Source of the DNA: Bacteroidales bacterium UBA5235
GTDB lineage: Bacteria; Bacteroidota; Bacteroidia; Bacteroidales; VadinHA17
NCBI GenBank assembly: GCA_002409145.1
Contig: DHUL01000023.1
Span: 1 to 31,389, forward strand
Direction: 5' to 3'
Length of the DNA stretch: 31,389 nucleotides
Below, one piece after another: positions 1 to 8,695 of this stretch. Positions within the stretch are counted from its first letter, which is position 1, and every line of letters begins with the position of its first letter. Position numbers and translations under genes: made by a program. The notes under the pieces were generated by a model. That model had not been told where the DNA came from. It worked only from the letters and a program-made list of their open reading frames with translations, and ran no database searches.

Positions 1-1572
1 GCCCCTCCCTTTACCACCTCCACCCTGCAGCAGGAGGCTTATCGCAAGCTGGGCTTCTCTGTGGCGCAGACCATGTCCGTGGCACAGAAACTGTATGAGG
101 CCGGAAAGATCACATACATGAGGACCGACTCTACCAATCTCTCCACACTGGCGCTCAATACTGCCAGGGAAGTGATTACAAATGAGTACGGAGCAGGCTA
201 CTCCCGCACCCGGCAGTTCAAGACACACTCACGCGGTGCCCAGGAAGCACATGAAGCCATCAGGCCAACCTACTTCGACAGGAAGGAAGTTACCGGGAAC
301 AACAATGAGAAGAAGCTGTATGAACTGATATGGAGAAGGGCAATAGCCTCCCAGATGGCAGATGCAAGGGTGGAAAAGACAACCATAAATATCGGCATGT
401 CTGCCTCACCTGTCAGCTTTACTGCAACCGGTGAAGTCGTACTCTTTGACGGCTTCCTGAAGGTTTATACCGAGTCATTTGACATCAACGCTGCCGAGGA
501 TGAAAAGGCAATACTGCCCCGCGTTGACAAGGGGATGAAGCTCATACCCGGAACCATCACAGCCCTTCAGCGCTTTACCTCACCCCCTCCGCGGTATACG
601 GAAGCGAGCCTGGTGAAGAAGCTTGAGGAACTCGGGATAGGAAGACCCTCAACCTACGCACCAATCATATCCACAATACAATCACGGGGATATGTGGCCC
701 GTGAGGACAGGCCCGGGGAGAAGCGTACCCTTGCGCAGCTGACCCTGACGAAGGGAAAGATAACCAGGAGTGAAAAGACGGAGATAGCCGGCAAGGAGAA
801 GTCAAAACTCTTCCCGAAGGATATTGGTATGATTGTGAACGACTTTCTGATTGCCAATTTTCCTGACATCCTCGACTACAACTTCACTGCAGACGTGGAA
901 AAAGAGTTTGATGAGATAGCCTCAGGGGAGGTTAAGTGGGAAAAGATGATCTCCACATTTTACGGTCCCTTCCGCAAGACTGTAGACGAGTCTCTTGCCA
1001 CCCGGGCGAAAATGACCGGCGCGCGGCAGCTTGGCACAGATCCTGCAACGGGCCTGCCGGTTGCGGCGAAGATGAGCCGTTTCGGGCCCGTTGTACAGCT
1101 GGGCGAGGCCTCCGGGGAACAGAAGCCCCGTTTCGCCAACCTCAGACGTGACCAGCTGCTGGAAACCATAACTCTTGAGGAGGCCCTCGCCCTCTTCGCG
1201 CTGCCGCGCGCCGTGGGTACCTTCGAAGATAGTGAGATGACCGTTGGAGTAGGCAAATTCGGACCCTATGTCAAACATGCAGGCAAGTTCTACTCTTTGA
1301 AGAGAGGCGTTGATGATCCCTATACTATAACCGGGGAGAGAGCAATTGACCTGATCAGGGAGAAGAGGGAAGGCGACAAGCAGAAGGTGATCAGCGAACT
1401 TGGAGATATCATGGTGCTCAACGGAAGGTATGGTCCCTACATTATGCATGACAAAACCAACTACCGCATCCCGAAGGGAACTGATCCCCATAAGCTTACC
1501 AGGGAAGAGTGCCTTGCAATAATCGAGAAGGGCACCAAGACCAAAAGCACCAGGGGAAGAAAGAAGAAGTGA
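1..1572 (+). CDS. topA: DNA topoisomerase I (3' part; 5' end outside the window)
   Basis: Type IA topoisomerase, which relaxes negatively supercoiled DNA through a covalent 5'-phosphotyrosine intermediate. The frame is open from base 1, so the N-terminal TOPRIM domain lies upstream of the window. The first codons read PFTTSTLQQEAYRKLGFS, a typical stretch of the central domain. The active-site block ITYMRTDSTNLS follows, with the catalytic Tyr codon at 115-117. GIGRPSTYAPIISTIQSRGY near 636-690 is another family signature. The C-terminus has no four-cysteine zinc fingers. Instead it has short repeats of the form RFGPVVQ, KFGPYVKH and RYGPYIMH (about 1078-1450) and ends in a basic tail, the C-terminal repeat type seen in many non-proteobacterial TopA proteins. 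It lies 11 bases upstream of the arginase-family gene and could be cotranscribed with it. Confidence 0.97.
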   Translation, partial: APPFTTSTLQQEAYRKLGFSVAQTMSVAQKLYEAGKITYMRTDSTNLSTLALNTAREVITNEYGAGYSRTRQFKTHSRGAQEAHEAIRPTYFDRKEVTGNNNEKKLYELIWRRAIASQMADARVEKTTINIGMSASPVSFTATGEVVLFDGFLKVYTESFDINAAEDEKAILPRVDKGMKLIPGTITALQRFTSPPPRYTEASLVKKLEELGIGRPSTYAPIISTIQSRGYVAREDRPGEKRTLAQLTLTKGKITRSEKTEIAGKEKSKLFPKDIGMIVNDFLIANFPDILDYNFTADVEKEFDEIASGEVKWEKMISTFYGPFRKTVDESLATRAKMTGARQLGTDPATGLPVAAKMSRFGPVVQLGEASGEQKPRFANLRRDQLLETITLEEALALFALPRAVGTFEDSEMTVGVGKFGPYVKHAGKFYSLKRGVDDPYTITGERAIDLIREKREGDKQKVISELGDIMVLNGRYGPYIMHDKTNYRIPKGTDPHKLTREECLAIIEKGTKTKSTRGRKKK

Positions 1573-1583
1573 CCTTATATAAT

Positions 1584-2753
1584 ATGATTGACCTGAACCA
1601 GTATATTGATCCCGTCTGCCTTGACAAGCCGGGTGTGGAACCGCTGAAGGGGTCTTCTGCCTTTCCTCATAATGTGGCCGTGAATACCGGGAATGAACCC
1701 CTGGGTGACCTTGACGGATTTGCAGTGGCCATCCTGGGTGTCCCGGATGACCGCTCGTCATCGAATACAGGAGCCGCACAGGCGCCTGATGCGGTCAGGA
1801 GGAGCCTCTACTCCTTCTCAAGGCTGCCAGGCAGGCTGAAGGTCACTGACCTGGGCAACTTCAGACCGGGAGCTTCATTCGATGATACCATCGCAGGTCT
1901 GCGCGACATTCTTCTTCAATTGCTGGAACGGAACATCGTTCCTGTCATCATCGGGGGAACAAGCTCCCTGATGCCGGCCATAGACAGGGCGCTCTCGGCA
2001 GGAAAACAGAAATGGTCACTGGTTTCGGTTGATTCACGTATCGACTTCACCCCAGAGAAAAGACCGGCCGACTCACTCAACTGGATGAATGACCTCATCT
2101 ACCGCAACGGCAGTGGTCTTTCACACCTCTCTGCCATAGGACACCAGACCTATCTCACTGACCAGCAGGTGGTGAACAGGTTCAACCGTCGTCATTATGA
2201 CATGATGCGCATTGGCGAGGTTCGATCGGCAGTGCATGAGACCGAGCCGCTCTTCCGTGACGCAACTGCCGCTCTGTTTGACATCGGTTCAGTAAGACAG
2301 TCCGATGCCCCGGGAACATTCCTTCCGTCAGCCAACGGGTTTTACGGTGAGGAGATTTGCCTCCTTGCCAGGTATGCAGGCCTGTCTGACAACCTGAAGG
2401 TCTTTTCCGTGATGGAGGTCAACCCGGCCCTTGACACCAGGATGCAGACATCGCAACTGGCAGCTCAGCTTGTATGGTTCTTCCTCGAGGGCTTCTCGCA
2501 GAAACAGTACGAGGTCTCTTACCTTAATGACCAGGGAAACAGCAGATTTACCCGTTATCATGTGACCCTCAGTGACCTGGAGGGCGAAGCCATCTTCATC
2601 AAGAGCACAATCACCGAGCGCTGGTGGATGGAGATCCGTAACACCCTGGGCGAACCAAAATATCTTGCCTGCTCTTATGAAGACTACCTGATGGCTAACC
2701 GTGATCAGGTGCCCGTGAGATGGTCACGGGGAATGCTCCGTTACGGCCACTGA
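1584..2753 (+). CDS. Arginase/formimidoylglutamase-family protein with a degenerate metal site
   Basis: A 389-residue protein of the arginase-ureohydrolase fold. Active members use two Mn ions to hydrolyse guanidino or formimino groups. The fold is recognisable from LGVPDDRSSSNTGAAQAPDAVR (residues about 51-72), IIGGTSSLMPAID (122-134), VDSRIDF (149-155), FDIGS (232-236) and MEVNPALDTR (277-286). Against the family motifs GGDHS, DAHxD and DxDxxDP, the ligand-bearing positions are only partly kept: GGTSS has no His, DSRID keeps two Asp but has Arg for His, and DIGS has Gly for the second Asp. Activity as a normal ureohydrolase is therefore doubtful. Start ATG at 1584 is chosen because it follows the topA stop by 11 bases; an in-frame upstream ATG at 1509 would lie inside topA. 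From memory, an arginase-family gene next to gldK is common in gliding Bacteroidota. Database labels of formimidoylglutamase (hutG) should be treated cautiously here. Confidence 0.85.
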   Translation: MIDLNQYIDPVCLDKPGVEPLKGSSAFPHNVAVNTGNEPLGDLDGFAVAILGVPDDRSSSNTGAAQAPDAVRRSLYSFSRLPGRLKVTDLGNFRPGASFDDTIAGLRDILLQLLERNIVPVIIGGTSSLMPAIDRALSAGKQKWSLVSVDSRIDFTPEKRPADSLNWMNDLIYRNGSGLSHLSAIGHQTYLTDQQVVNRFNRRHYDMMRIGEVRSAVHETEPLFRDATAALFDIGSVRQSDAPGTFLPSANGFYGEEICLLARYAGLSDNLKVFSVMEVNPALDTRMQTSQLAAQLVWFFLEGFSQKQYEVSYLNDQGNSRFTRYHVTLSDLEGEAIFIKSTITERWWMEIRNTLGEPKYLACSYEDYLMANRDQVPVRWSRGMLRYGH

Positions 2754-2755
2754 TT

Positions 2756-2786
2756 TTTGGCTTCATTTTTGTGGCATGTATATTTT
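2756..2786 (+). promoter_or_regulatory. Candidate Bacteroidota promoter for porP-gldKLMN
   Basis: TTTG at 2756-2759, a 19-base spacer and TATATTTT at 2779-2786 match the -33/-7 pattern (TTTG, 19-21 bases, TAnnTTTG) in all but the last base of the -7 box. It sits in the AT-rich 83-base gap before porP, so initiation near 2793 would give a leader of about 44 bases. The -33 box begins three bases after the stop of the arginase-family gene. This would let the secretion genes be transcribed independently of topA. AT-rich sequence makes chance matches likely. Confidence 0.4.
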
Positions 2787-2836
2787 TTTATTTATTTTAC
2801 CCGTTATATATATGTGTTTACAGGCACTACCCGGCT

Positions 2837-3781
2837 ATGAAGAAAATCAGGATATTTATCCTCGCATTGTCACTCCCGGCAGGCATCATCTGCGGTCAGC
2901 AGGACCCGGTGTTCAGCCATTACATGTTCAATACCCAGACCTATAATCCGGGGTTTTCGGGCATGTCGGGGATGATCACCGCCTCAGCCCTTACGCGTCA
3001 GCAGTGGGTGGGGTTCCCCGGGGCGCCATCCACAATGCTTTTCAATATCAATGCTCCCTTCAGCCTCTTTGGTTTCCGGAGTGGTGCCGGCCTGCTTGTG
3101 GAGGCTGACAAGTACGGATTCAGCAATGATATTGACATCAGCCTCTCGTATGCAGGCCTTTTCTCCGTCGGATCCGGTACCCTCGGGGCCGGCTTCAGCG
3201 CCGGGGTGCTCAACAAAACTGTTTCCCCGGAATGGTTCATCCCTTCAGGTCCGGGCCATACTCCTCCTGCAGGTGACCCGCTTATTCCTGAAAATGATGA
3301 ATCTTTTCTTGCTTTTGATTTTTCCGCCGGATTGTTCTACCAGGGATTTAACTACTATGCCGGGCTGTCAGTGACACACCTTAATCAGCCGAAAATAAAA
3401 TATTCCCAGACAGCCACTTACGTCAGTCGCCAATACTACTTTACTGCCGGTTATTTTTTCCAGCTGCCAAATCCTGCCTTTGAACTCGTCCCCTCAGTTT
3501 TTATCGTAAATGACGGCGCCACTACACAATATATAGCCACAGGAATGGTTAGATACAATAAAAAGATATGGGGTGGCGTTTCTTACAGGATAAGTGATGC
3601 AATCACAGGATTCGCAGGCATAGAATTGTACAACGGTCTGAAGATTGGATATGGATATGACTTCCCGATATCGGAGATCAGAAAAGGAACCAGCGGCTCA
3701 CATGAGTTCGTTGTCTCTTACAGTTTCGACATTGGACTCGGGAAGAGCGTTACCAAATACAAGAGTATCCGTTTCCTTTAA
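2837..3781 (+). CDS. porP: PorP/SprF-family outer-membrane protein of the type IX secretion system
   Basis: A 314-residue outer-membrane protein beginning with a signal peptide (residues 1 to about 20, basic start then ILALSLPAGIICG). The block QQDPVFSHYMFNTQTYNPGF followed by RQQWVGFPGAPSTM is the hallmark of the PorP/SprF family. Alternating strands with aromatic residues to the end (for example YRISDAITGFAGIELYNGLKIG) fit a beta-barrel. Known members act in type IX secretion: PorP is needed for secretion in Porphyromonas, and SprF supports secretion of the SprB adhesin in Flavobacterium. ATG 2837 is preferred over upstream in-frame starts because the signal peptide begins there and the gap before it is AT-rich. 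gldK follows after 48 bases. The family has many paralogs per genome, so the symbol rests mainly on the position immediately before gldK. Confidence 0.9.
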   Translation: MKKIRIFILALSLPAGIICGQQDPVFSHYMFNTQTYNPGFSGMSGMITASALTRQQWVGFPGAPSTMLFNINAPFSLFGFRSGAGLLVEADKYGFSNDIDISLSYAGLFSVGSGTLGAGFSAGVLNKTVSPEWFIPSGPGHTPPAGDPLIPENDESFLAFDFSAGLFYQGFNYYAGLSVTHLNQPKIKYSQTATYVSRQYYFTAGYFFQLPNPAFELVPSVFIVNDGATTQYIATGMVRYNKKIWGGVSYRISDAITGFAGIELYNGLKIGYGYDFPISEIRKGTSGSHEFVVSYSFDIGLGKSVTKYKSIRFL

Positions 3782-3829
3782 AGGACAGGAAAAAATAAAA
3801 TTACTTGCATATTTTAAATTAATGAGTAT

Positions 3830-5164
3830 ATGAAAAAGGTAACCCTTTTAGCTCTTGCGTTGATCTTGATTTTAAGCAGCTGTGGCTCTTATGATTCAGG
3901 CGAGTTGACAGGCGTTCAGGGAAGGAAAAAGTTCTATGAACCGGAGCCGTTTGAAATGGCATTCATACCGGCTGGTTCCTTTGTACAGGGACCAAGTGAC
4001 CAGGACCCTCTGCGTGCCATGAACAGTCTCTCCAAAACAGTTACAGTGGAAGCATTCTGGATGGACCAGACAGAGATCACCAACAATAAGTACCGTCAGT
4101 TCACCTACTGGGTGCGTGACTCCATCCTCAGGACAAGACTGGGAGAGGAAGGAATTGAGGGTTACGAATTCTTCAGGACTGACGAAGAAGGTAATGTCCT
4201 GGAACCCAACGTGCTGAACTGGGAGGAGGAAATTGACATGGAAGATGAGAACGTCCAGGCCGTAATGGAATCTATGTATTATCCCCCCGAAGAGAGATTC
4301 AACGGGAACAAGCAGTGGGACACCCGGCTCCTGAACTATTCATATTTCTGGGTTGACTACAAGCAGGCAGCTAAAGCAAAGTACAACTATAAGGAACAGA
4401 AGTACGAAGGTACTGTCACTGACCTGGAAGGCAACACAACCGAAGTGAAGGACCGTTCATCATTCATTATGCATCACGTGGTGAATATCTATCCTGACAC
4501 TCTTGCGTGGATAAGGGACTTTACCTATTCATTCAATGAGCCGTGGGCAACGCTCTATTTCTGGCACCCCGGCTATGATGACTACCCGGTAGTGGGTGTC
4601 TCATGGATTCAGGCACGAGCATTCAGTGTATGGCGTACCAACTTCATGAATGAGCACCTGCGCGCACAAGGTATAGCTGATGTGCACAACTACCGTCTCC
4701 CGCTGGAGACCGAGTGGGAATATGCCGCTCGCGGTGGCCTGGACCTCTCTATGTATCCCTGGGGCGGACCATATACACGCAACTACCAGGGCTGCTTCCT
4801 CGCAAACTTTAAACCCCTGCGCGGAAACTACATCGACGACGGAGCCGTTTACACCATCAAGGTGGCCTCCTTCGAACCCAATGAATATGGACTGTTTGAT
4901 ATGGCCGGCAACGTAGCCGAATGGACTTCAAACGCATATCATCCCTCATCATATGTCTTTACACATGACCTCAACCCCGACTATGAATACAACGCCCGCC
5001 CGGACGATCCGCCCGTGCTCAAGCGTAAGGTCATCAGGGGAGGCTCATGGAAGGATATTGCTCTTTTCCTTCAGACTTCAACGAGGGATTATGAATACCA
5101 GGACTCAACAAAATCATTTGTCGGGTTCCGCAATGTGAGAACTTATATCGGAGTAAATAACTAA
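3830..5164 (+). CDS. gldK: GldK/PorK, type IX secretion system outer-membrane ring lipoprotein
   Basis: A 444-residue lipoprotein. The signal peptide ends in LSSC, giving a lipidated Cys at residue 18. The rest is a formylglycine-generating-enzyme-like (FGE-sulfatase) fold. Visible motifs are FEMAFIPAGSFVQG near residues 42-55, FWMDQTEITNNKYRQFTYW near 77-95, RLPLETEWEYAARGG in the second half, GLFDMAGNVAEWTSNAYHP and VIRGGSWKD near the end. GldK/PorK is known to form, with GldN/PorN, the large periplasmic ring tethered to the inner face of the outer membrane; its fold is used structurally and not for formylglycine formation. The length is close to known GldK/PorK proteins. It is second in the porP-gldKLMN cluster, with gldL 27 bases downstream. 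The paralog gldJ, which has the same fold, is not in this window. Confidence 0.97.
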   Translation: MKKVTLLALALILILSSCGSYDSGELTGVQGRKKFYEPEPFEMAFIPAGSFVQGPSDQDPLRAMNSLSKTVTVEAFWMDQTEITNNKYRQFTYWVRDSILRTRLGEEGIEGYEFFRTDEEGNVLEPNVLNWEEEIDMEDENVQAVMESMYYPPEERFNGNKQWDTRLLNYSYFWVDYKQAAKAKYNYKEQKYEGTVTDLEGNTTEVKDRSSFIMHHVVNIYPDTLAWIRDFTYSFNEPWATLYFWHPGYDDYPVVGVSWIQARAFSVWRTNFMNEHLRAQGIADVHNYRLPLETEWEYAARGGLDLSMYPWGGPYTRNYQGCFLANFKPLRGNYIDDGAVYTIKVASFEPNEYGLFDMAGNVAEWTSNAYHPSSYVFTHDLNPDYEYNARPDDPPVLKRKVIRGGSWKDIALFLQTSTRDYEYQDSTKSFVGFRNVRTYIGVNN

Positions 5165-5191
5165 TACCGTTAAACTTAAAAACTTAATTAT

Positions 5192-6058
5192 ATGGGCCTC
5201 TCGGAACTTGTTCATACCAGTAAATGGAAAGCATTCATGTCCAAACTTTACGGCTGGGGCGCCTCAGTCGTGATCATCGGTGCGCTCTTTAAGATACAGC
5301 ACTATCCGATGGCCGGACTATTCCTTTCTGTGGGTCTTATCACAGAAGCAGTTATCTTCTTCTTTTCGGCCTTCGAGCCGCTCAAGGAGGAGCCTGACTG
5401 GAAGCTTGTATACCCCCAGCTTGATCCGAATTACTCTGGCGAGGATATCGGTTTTGCAGCTGTTGGTGGCGGTGGCGGTGGTTACGGCTACAGCGGTGGC
5501 GGCGGAGCCGGTCTCTCACAGTTTGACAAGATGCTGTCTGACGCAGGAATCACTCCTGCCGTGTTTGACAGCCTCAGCCAGGGACTGAAGAAGCTCACCG
5601 AGACCACCAATAATTTCAACGCAATGGGTGACCTCGCAGCAACCACCAATGAGTATGCCGGAACAATCAGGAAGGCTAATGAGTCTCTCCTGAACCTCTC
5701 CGAGTCTGTGAGGCAGACTGCACGGTCAATGACTGACACCAGCAACGTCTACCAGGCAATAGGAGAGTCTTCAAAGACCATCGAGGCCGGCGGCAGATCA
5801 TACCATGAGAAGCTCGAGGCTCTCAACAAGAACCTCTCTGCCCTCAATGCAGCATATGAATTGCAGCTCCGTGGCACCAATGATCATGTGAAGAGCGCTG
5901 AAACAATCTACAGGGGAATGGAAGGGCTGATGAAAGACCTCACAGGTTCAGCCGATGACACGAAGAAATATCGCGAACAGGTGGCAAAACTCAATGAGAA
6001 CCTCAGCTCACTGAATAACGTCTACGGCAACATGTTGGCTGCCATGAATGTGAAGTAA
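5192..6058 (+). CDS. gldL: GldL/PorL, inner-membrane motor protein of the type IX secretion system
   Basis: A 288-residue protein with two N-terminal membrane helices (about residues 22-36 and 41-60) and a long cytoplasmic tail. Lys34 in ALFKIQHYP and Glu52 in GLITEAVIFFF sit in or at the helices. They correspond to the conserved charged residues thought to couple proton flow to rotation in the GldL-GldM motor. After the helices comes a glycine-rich linker (residues about 92-107, runs of six and four Gly), then a helical region with repeated Leu/Asn/Ser patterns, probably coiled coil. The total length is nearer to the long PorL form (about 300) than to the short Flavobacterium GldL (about 215). 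gldK ends 27 bases before and gldM starts 45 bases after. The linker is encoded by near-repeats of ggtggc. Confidence 0.96.
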   Translation: MGLSELVHTSKWKAFMSKLYGWGASVVIIGALFKIQHYPMAGLFLSVGLITEAVIFFFSAFEPLKEEPDWKLVYPQLDPNYSGEDIGFAAVGGGGGGYGYSGGGGAGLSQFDKMLSDAGITPAVFDSLSQGLKKLTETTNNFNAMGDLAATTNEYAGTIRKANESLLNLSESVRQTARSMTDTSNVYQAIGESSKTIEAGGRSYHEKLEALNKNLSALNAAYELQLRGTNDHVKSAETIYRGMEGLMKDLTGSADDTKKYREQVAKLNENLSSLNNVYGNMLAAMNVK

Positions 6059-6103
6059 TGTTGAGTTCATCAAAATATCCGTTAACATCTAAACTATCTG
6101 CAA

Positions 6104-7747
6104 ATGTCTAAGGGAAAAGAAACCCCGCGGCAAAAGATGATCGGGATGATGTACCTCATCCTGACAGCAATGCTTGCTCTTAACGTTTCGAAGGAGGCAG
6201 TGGAGGCCTTCAAGAAGGTTGACCTCAGCCTTACAAAGACTACTGCCAATTATATCAAAAAAAATGATATAACCTATGCAGCTTTTGATGCCGCGGCGGC
6301 AGAGAATCCTGAAAAGGCAGGTGCCTGGAAGACAAAGGCCTATGAAGTTAAGGGACGTGCCGATGAACTTTATAATTACATACAGGACCTGAAAGTCGAG
6401 ATCATTACCACCGCTGAGGGAGCCGATTCGGAAGCTCTTCTTCCTGATAACCAGATTGATATCAACATGGTAAAAAGGATCGACGAAAATAATATCCCTT
6501 CTGAAATACTTGTCGGCGCAAACCAGGGCGGAAAGGGCAATGACCTCAAAGCCCTGATAGAAGATTACAGGGAATACCTCGTAGAAATCCTGGAAGGTAA
6601 AGATCCCTCGGCAGAACGGTCAATACTTGATATTCTCAATACTGATGATCCGCAGAACCTTGAAAAAACAGGTACTGAAGACTGGGTTACAGCCAATTTC
6701 CAGACTTTGCCTCTCGTTGCTACCATTACAATACTGTCAAAGATGCAGGTTGACGTCCGCAATGCTGAAACCGATGCTCTCAACTTCCTGTACACACAGA
6801 TTGACGCAGGTGCCTTCAGGTTCAACTACATCGTTCCAACAGTAACGACCAACACCTCCTATGTGATGCAGGGCAATACTTACGATGCGCGCGTTTTTGT
6901 GGCTGCAACCGACACCACCCAGGATCTGGAGATTTTCGTAGGCCCATATACAACGAAAACAAATCCTGACGGAAGCATGGGATATGAACCCACCAGCCAG
7001 GCCACACAATTGCCGATAGATGAATCAGGCAAGGGTATCTACAGTGTGAAGGCTGGCTCAGTAGGTGAGAAATCATGGGGCGGAGTCATCAGGATGAAAG
7101 CTCCGGACGGCAGCGTACGTACATACAAATTTGACCAGAAATATTCCGTGGGTATGCCGAACGTGGTTGTGTCACCCACTGCCATGAACGTTCTTTACCA
7201 GGGAATACAGAACCCCCTTGACATTTCGGTTCCCGGCGTCGGATCAGATAAACTGACTGTCAGAATGACCAACGGTGATGTCACCAAGGGTAAATACAAG
7301 AATTACCGCGGCGAATATGTTGCCCAGCCACGTACCGTTGGCCAGAATGCACAGATCATCGTGTCAGCCAATATTGACGGAAAGGTACAAAGCTTCCCGC
7401 CCGTGGAATTCAGGGTCAGGAGATTGCCAGACCCCGAAGCACGGTTCGCCAACATGAAGGAAGGTAACGTTCTCAGGAGCGTTGCCGCCGCACAGCAGGT
7501 AGTGACCGCAGTGCTCGAAAACTTTGAGTTCGACCTTACCTATACGGTAACAGGCTTCACGGTCTCTGTCAATGACAAAGGCTATGAAATCACGGCCGAA
7601 TCAAATAACAACAGGCTTACCGACAAGCAGAAAAGCCTTATTTCCAACCTGCGTGCCGGACAAAAACTCATTATTGAAAAGATCAAGGCTGTTGGCCCCG
7701 ATGGCAAAACCAGGGACCTTAACCCGATCATACTTAAGATTAACTAA
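6104..7747 (+). CDS. gldM: GldM/PorM, periplasm-spanning motor shaft of the type IX secretion system
   Basis: A 547-residue protein with one N-terminal membrane helix (MIGMMYLILTAMLALNVS, about residues 10-27) preceded by the basic stretch SKGKETPRQK, followed by a large periplasmic part. This layout and the opening residues are diagnostic of GldM/PorM, whose single helix packs against GldL while four beta-rich periplasmic domains reach toward the GldK-GldN ring. Visible blocks include a helical first domain (to about residue 225) and beta-rich domains with VVVSPTAMNVLYQGIQNPLD near 348-367 and EFRVRRLPDPEARF near 435-448. The length is slightly above known members (about 510-520). It sits between gldL (45-base gap) and gldN (18-base gap). 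Confidence 0.97.
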   Translation: MSKGKETPRQKMIGMMYLILTAMLALNVSKEAVEAFKKVDLSLTKTTANYIKKNDITYAAFDAAAAENPEKAGAWKTKAYEVKGRADELYNYIQDLKVEIITTAEGADSEALLPDNQIDINMVKRIDENNIPSEILVGANQGGKGNDLKALIEDYREYLVEILEGKDPSAERSILDILNTDDPQNLEKTGTEDWVTANFQTLPLVATITILSKMQVDVRNAETDALNFLYTQIDAGAFRFNYIVPTVTTNTSYVMQGNTYDARVFVAATDTTQDLEIFVGPYTTKTNPDGSMGYEPTSQATQLPIDESGKGIYSVKAGSVGEKSWGGVIRMKAPDGSVRTYKFDQKYSVGMPNVVVSPTAMNVLYQGIQNPLDISVPGVGSDKLTVRMTNGDVTKGKYKNYRGEYVAQPRTVGQNAQIIVSANIDGKVQSFPPVEFRVRRLPDPEARFANMKEGNVLRSVAAAQQVVTAVLENFEFDLTYTVTGFTVSVNDKGYEITAESNNNRLTDKQKSLISNLRAGQKLIIEKIKAVGPDGKTRDLNPIILKIN

Positions 7748-7765
7748 CAACAGAAGATACAAACC

Positions 7766-8620
7766 ATGAAGAGGACAATTCTGGCAGGCCTCGCAGGCCT
7801 CCTGATGTGTACAGGCGCAATGGCCCAGTCGTTCGGCGACATCTACACGAAACAGATGCCCGATAATCAGAAGGTTAATTACACTTATCTGAATGAGTCA
7901 GACGTGATCTGGTCAAAAAGACTATACAGGATAATCGACCTGAGGGAAAAGATGAACCTGAACCTATACTATCCGTCACTTAAGTATGATGCGGCTCAGA
8001 ACCGGTTTGCATCAGAGATGTCAGACGGAAGGATGAACCTGTCAGGTATTCTCCTCAACGAGATCCTTTCAGGAAGGGTCCCGGCCACAGATGGTGACGC
8101 CATGACAGTACCTACAACCTACAATGACATCGCTGCCAAGATGAACCGTGATACGATCACGATAGCTGTTGTCGGCGCTGACGGCCTGGAACATGACTCA
8201 ACCGTGACCAATATGGAGAATCCGGCAGACATCAAACAGCTCATGGTGCTTGAGGAGTGGTTCTTTGACAAGAAACATTCACGCCTTGATGTCCGTATCA
8301 TTGGTATATGCCCCATCTACATGGGCTATGATCCCATCACCTCCAGGCTTGTCAAGAGACGTCTCTTCTGGATAAGGTATGAAGATGTAAGGCAGGCGCT
8401 GGCTACCAATGAGGCATTCAACACGTTCAATGACGCCCAGCGCATCTCCTTTGAGGACCTGATGCTTCAGCGAAGATTCAGCGGTTATATAGTTGCCGAA
8501 TCCAACGTCTACGATGACAGGTCTATCAACCAGTACAAGATGGGCCCTTCACAGATATTCGAAGCGGAAAGGATTAAAAACGAGATTTTCAATTTTGAAC
8601 AGGATCTTTGGGAATACTAG
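7766..8620 (+). CDS. gldN: GldN/PorN, ring partner of GldK in the type IX secretion system
   Basis: A 284-residue secreted periplasmic protein. The signal peptide is residues 1-21 (basic start, then AGLAGLLMCTGAMAQS). The mature part contains ESDVIWSKRLYRIIDLREKM and YYPSL, the characteristic first block of GldN/PorN, then LMVLEEWFFDKKHSRLDVRI and ICPIYMGY, and near the end ESNVYDDRSINQY. GldN/PorN binds GldK/PorK to form the outer-membrane-associated ring and contacts the GldM shaft. It is the last gene of the porP-gldKLMN cluster. Its stop is followed after 23 bases by the first of two hairpins that could end transcription. The order matches the canonical cluster, and no frameshift or missing member is seen. 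Confidence 0.97.
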   Translation: MKRTILAGLAGLLMCTGAMAQSFGDIYTKQMPDNQKVNYTYLNESDVIWSKRLYRIIDLREKMNLNLYYPSLKYDAAQNRFASEMSDGRMNLSGILLNEILSGRVPATDGDAMTVPTTYNDIAAKMNRDTITIAVVGADGLEHDSTVTNMENPADIKQLMVLEEWFFDKKHSRLDVRIIGICPIYMGYDPITSRLVKRRLFWIRYEDVRQALATNEAFNTFNDAQRISFEDLMLQRRFSGYIVAESNVYDDRSINQYKMGPSQIFEAERIKNEIFNFEQDLWEY

Positions 8621-8643
8621 GCAGGTAATCTGCATCCATTAAT

Positions 8644-8674
8644 GATAGCGGCAGGTTTCAGACCTGCCGCTATC
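8644..8674. repeat. Perfect hairpin 1, REP-like palindrome after gldN
   Basis: Arms 8644-8656 and 8662-8674 are perfectly complementary over 13 bases around a 5-base loop. No T-run follows directly, so it is not a classic intrinsic terminator. It could still end or protect transcripts from gldN and from the converging guanylyltransferase gene. The central part is shared with hairpin 2 (consensus GGCRGGYYTSAGACCYGCC), which suggests a repeat family. Confidence 0.75.
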
Positions 8675-8695
8675 TGTATATTATCTGCATTATTT

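Noticed and set aside
922..1779. Long open frame on the minus strand opposite the topA 3' end (285 codons)
   Set aside because: It lies almost entirely opposite the well-supported topA frame, has no recognisable domain, and its composition follows the topA codons. It is a shadow frame.
3830..5164. gldK as a formylglycine-generating sulfatase activator
   Set aside because: The fold is shared, but the lipobox, the position between porP and gldL and the family motifs identify it as GldK.
8644..8674. Hairpin 1 as a standard intrinsic terminator
   Set aside because: A run of T does not follow either arm directly, so a classic Rho-independent signal is not supported, although a terminating role remains possible.
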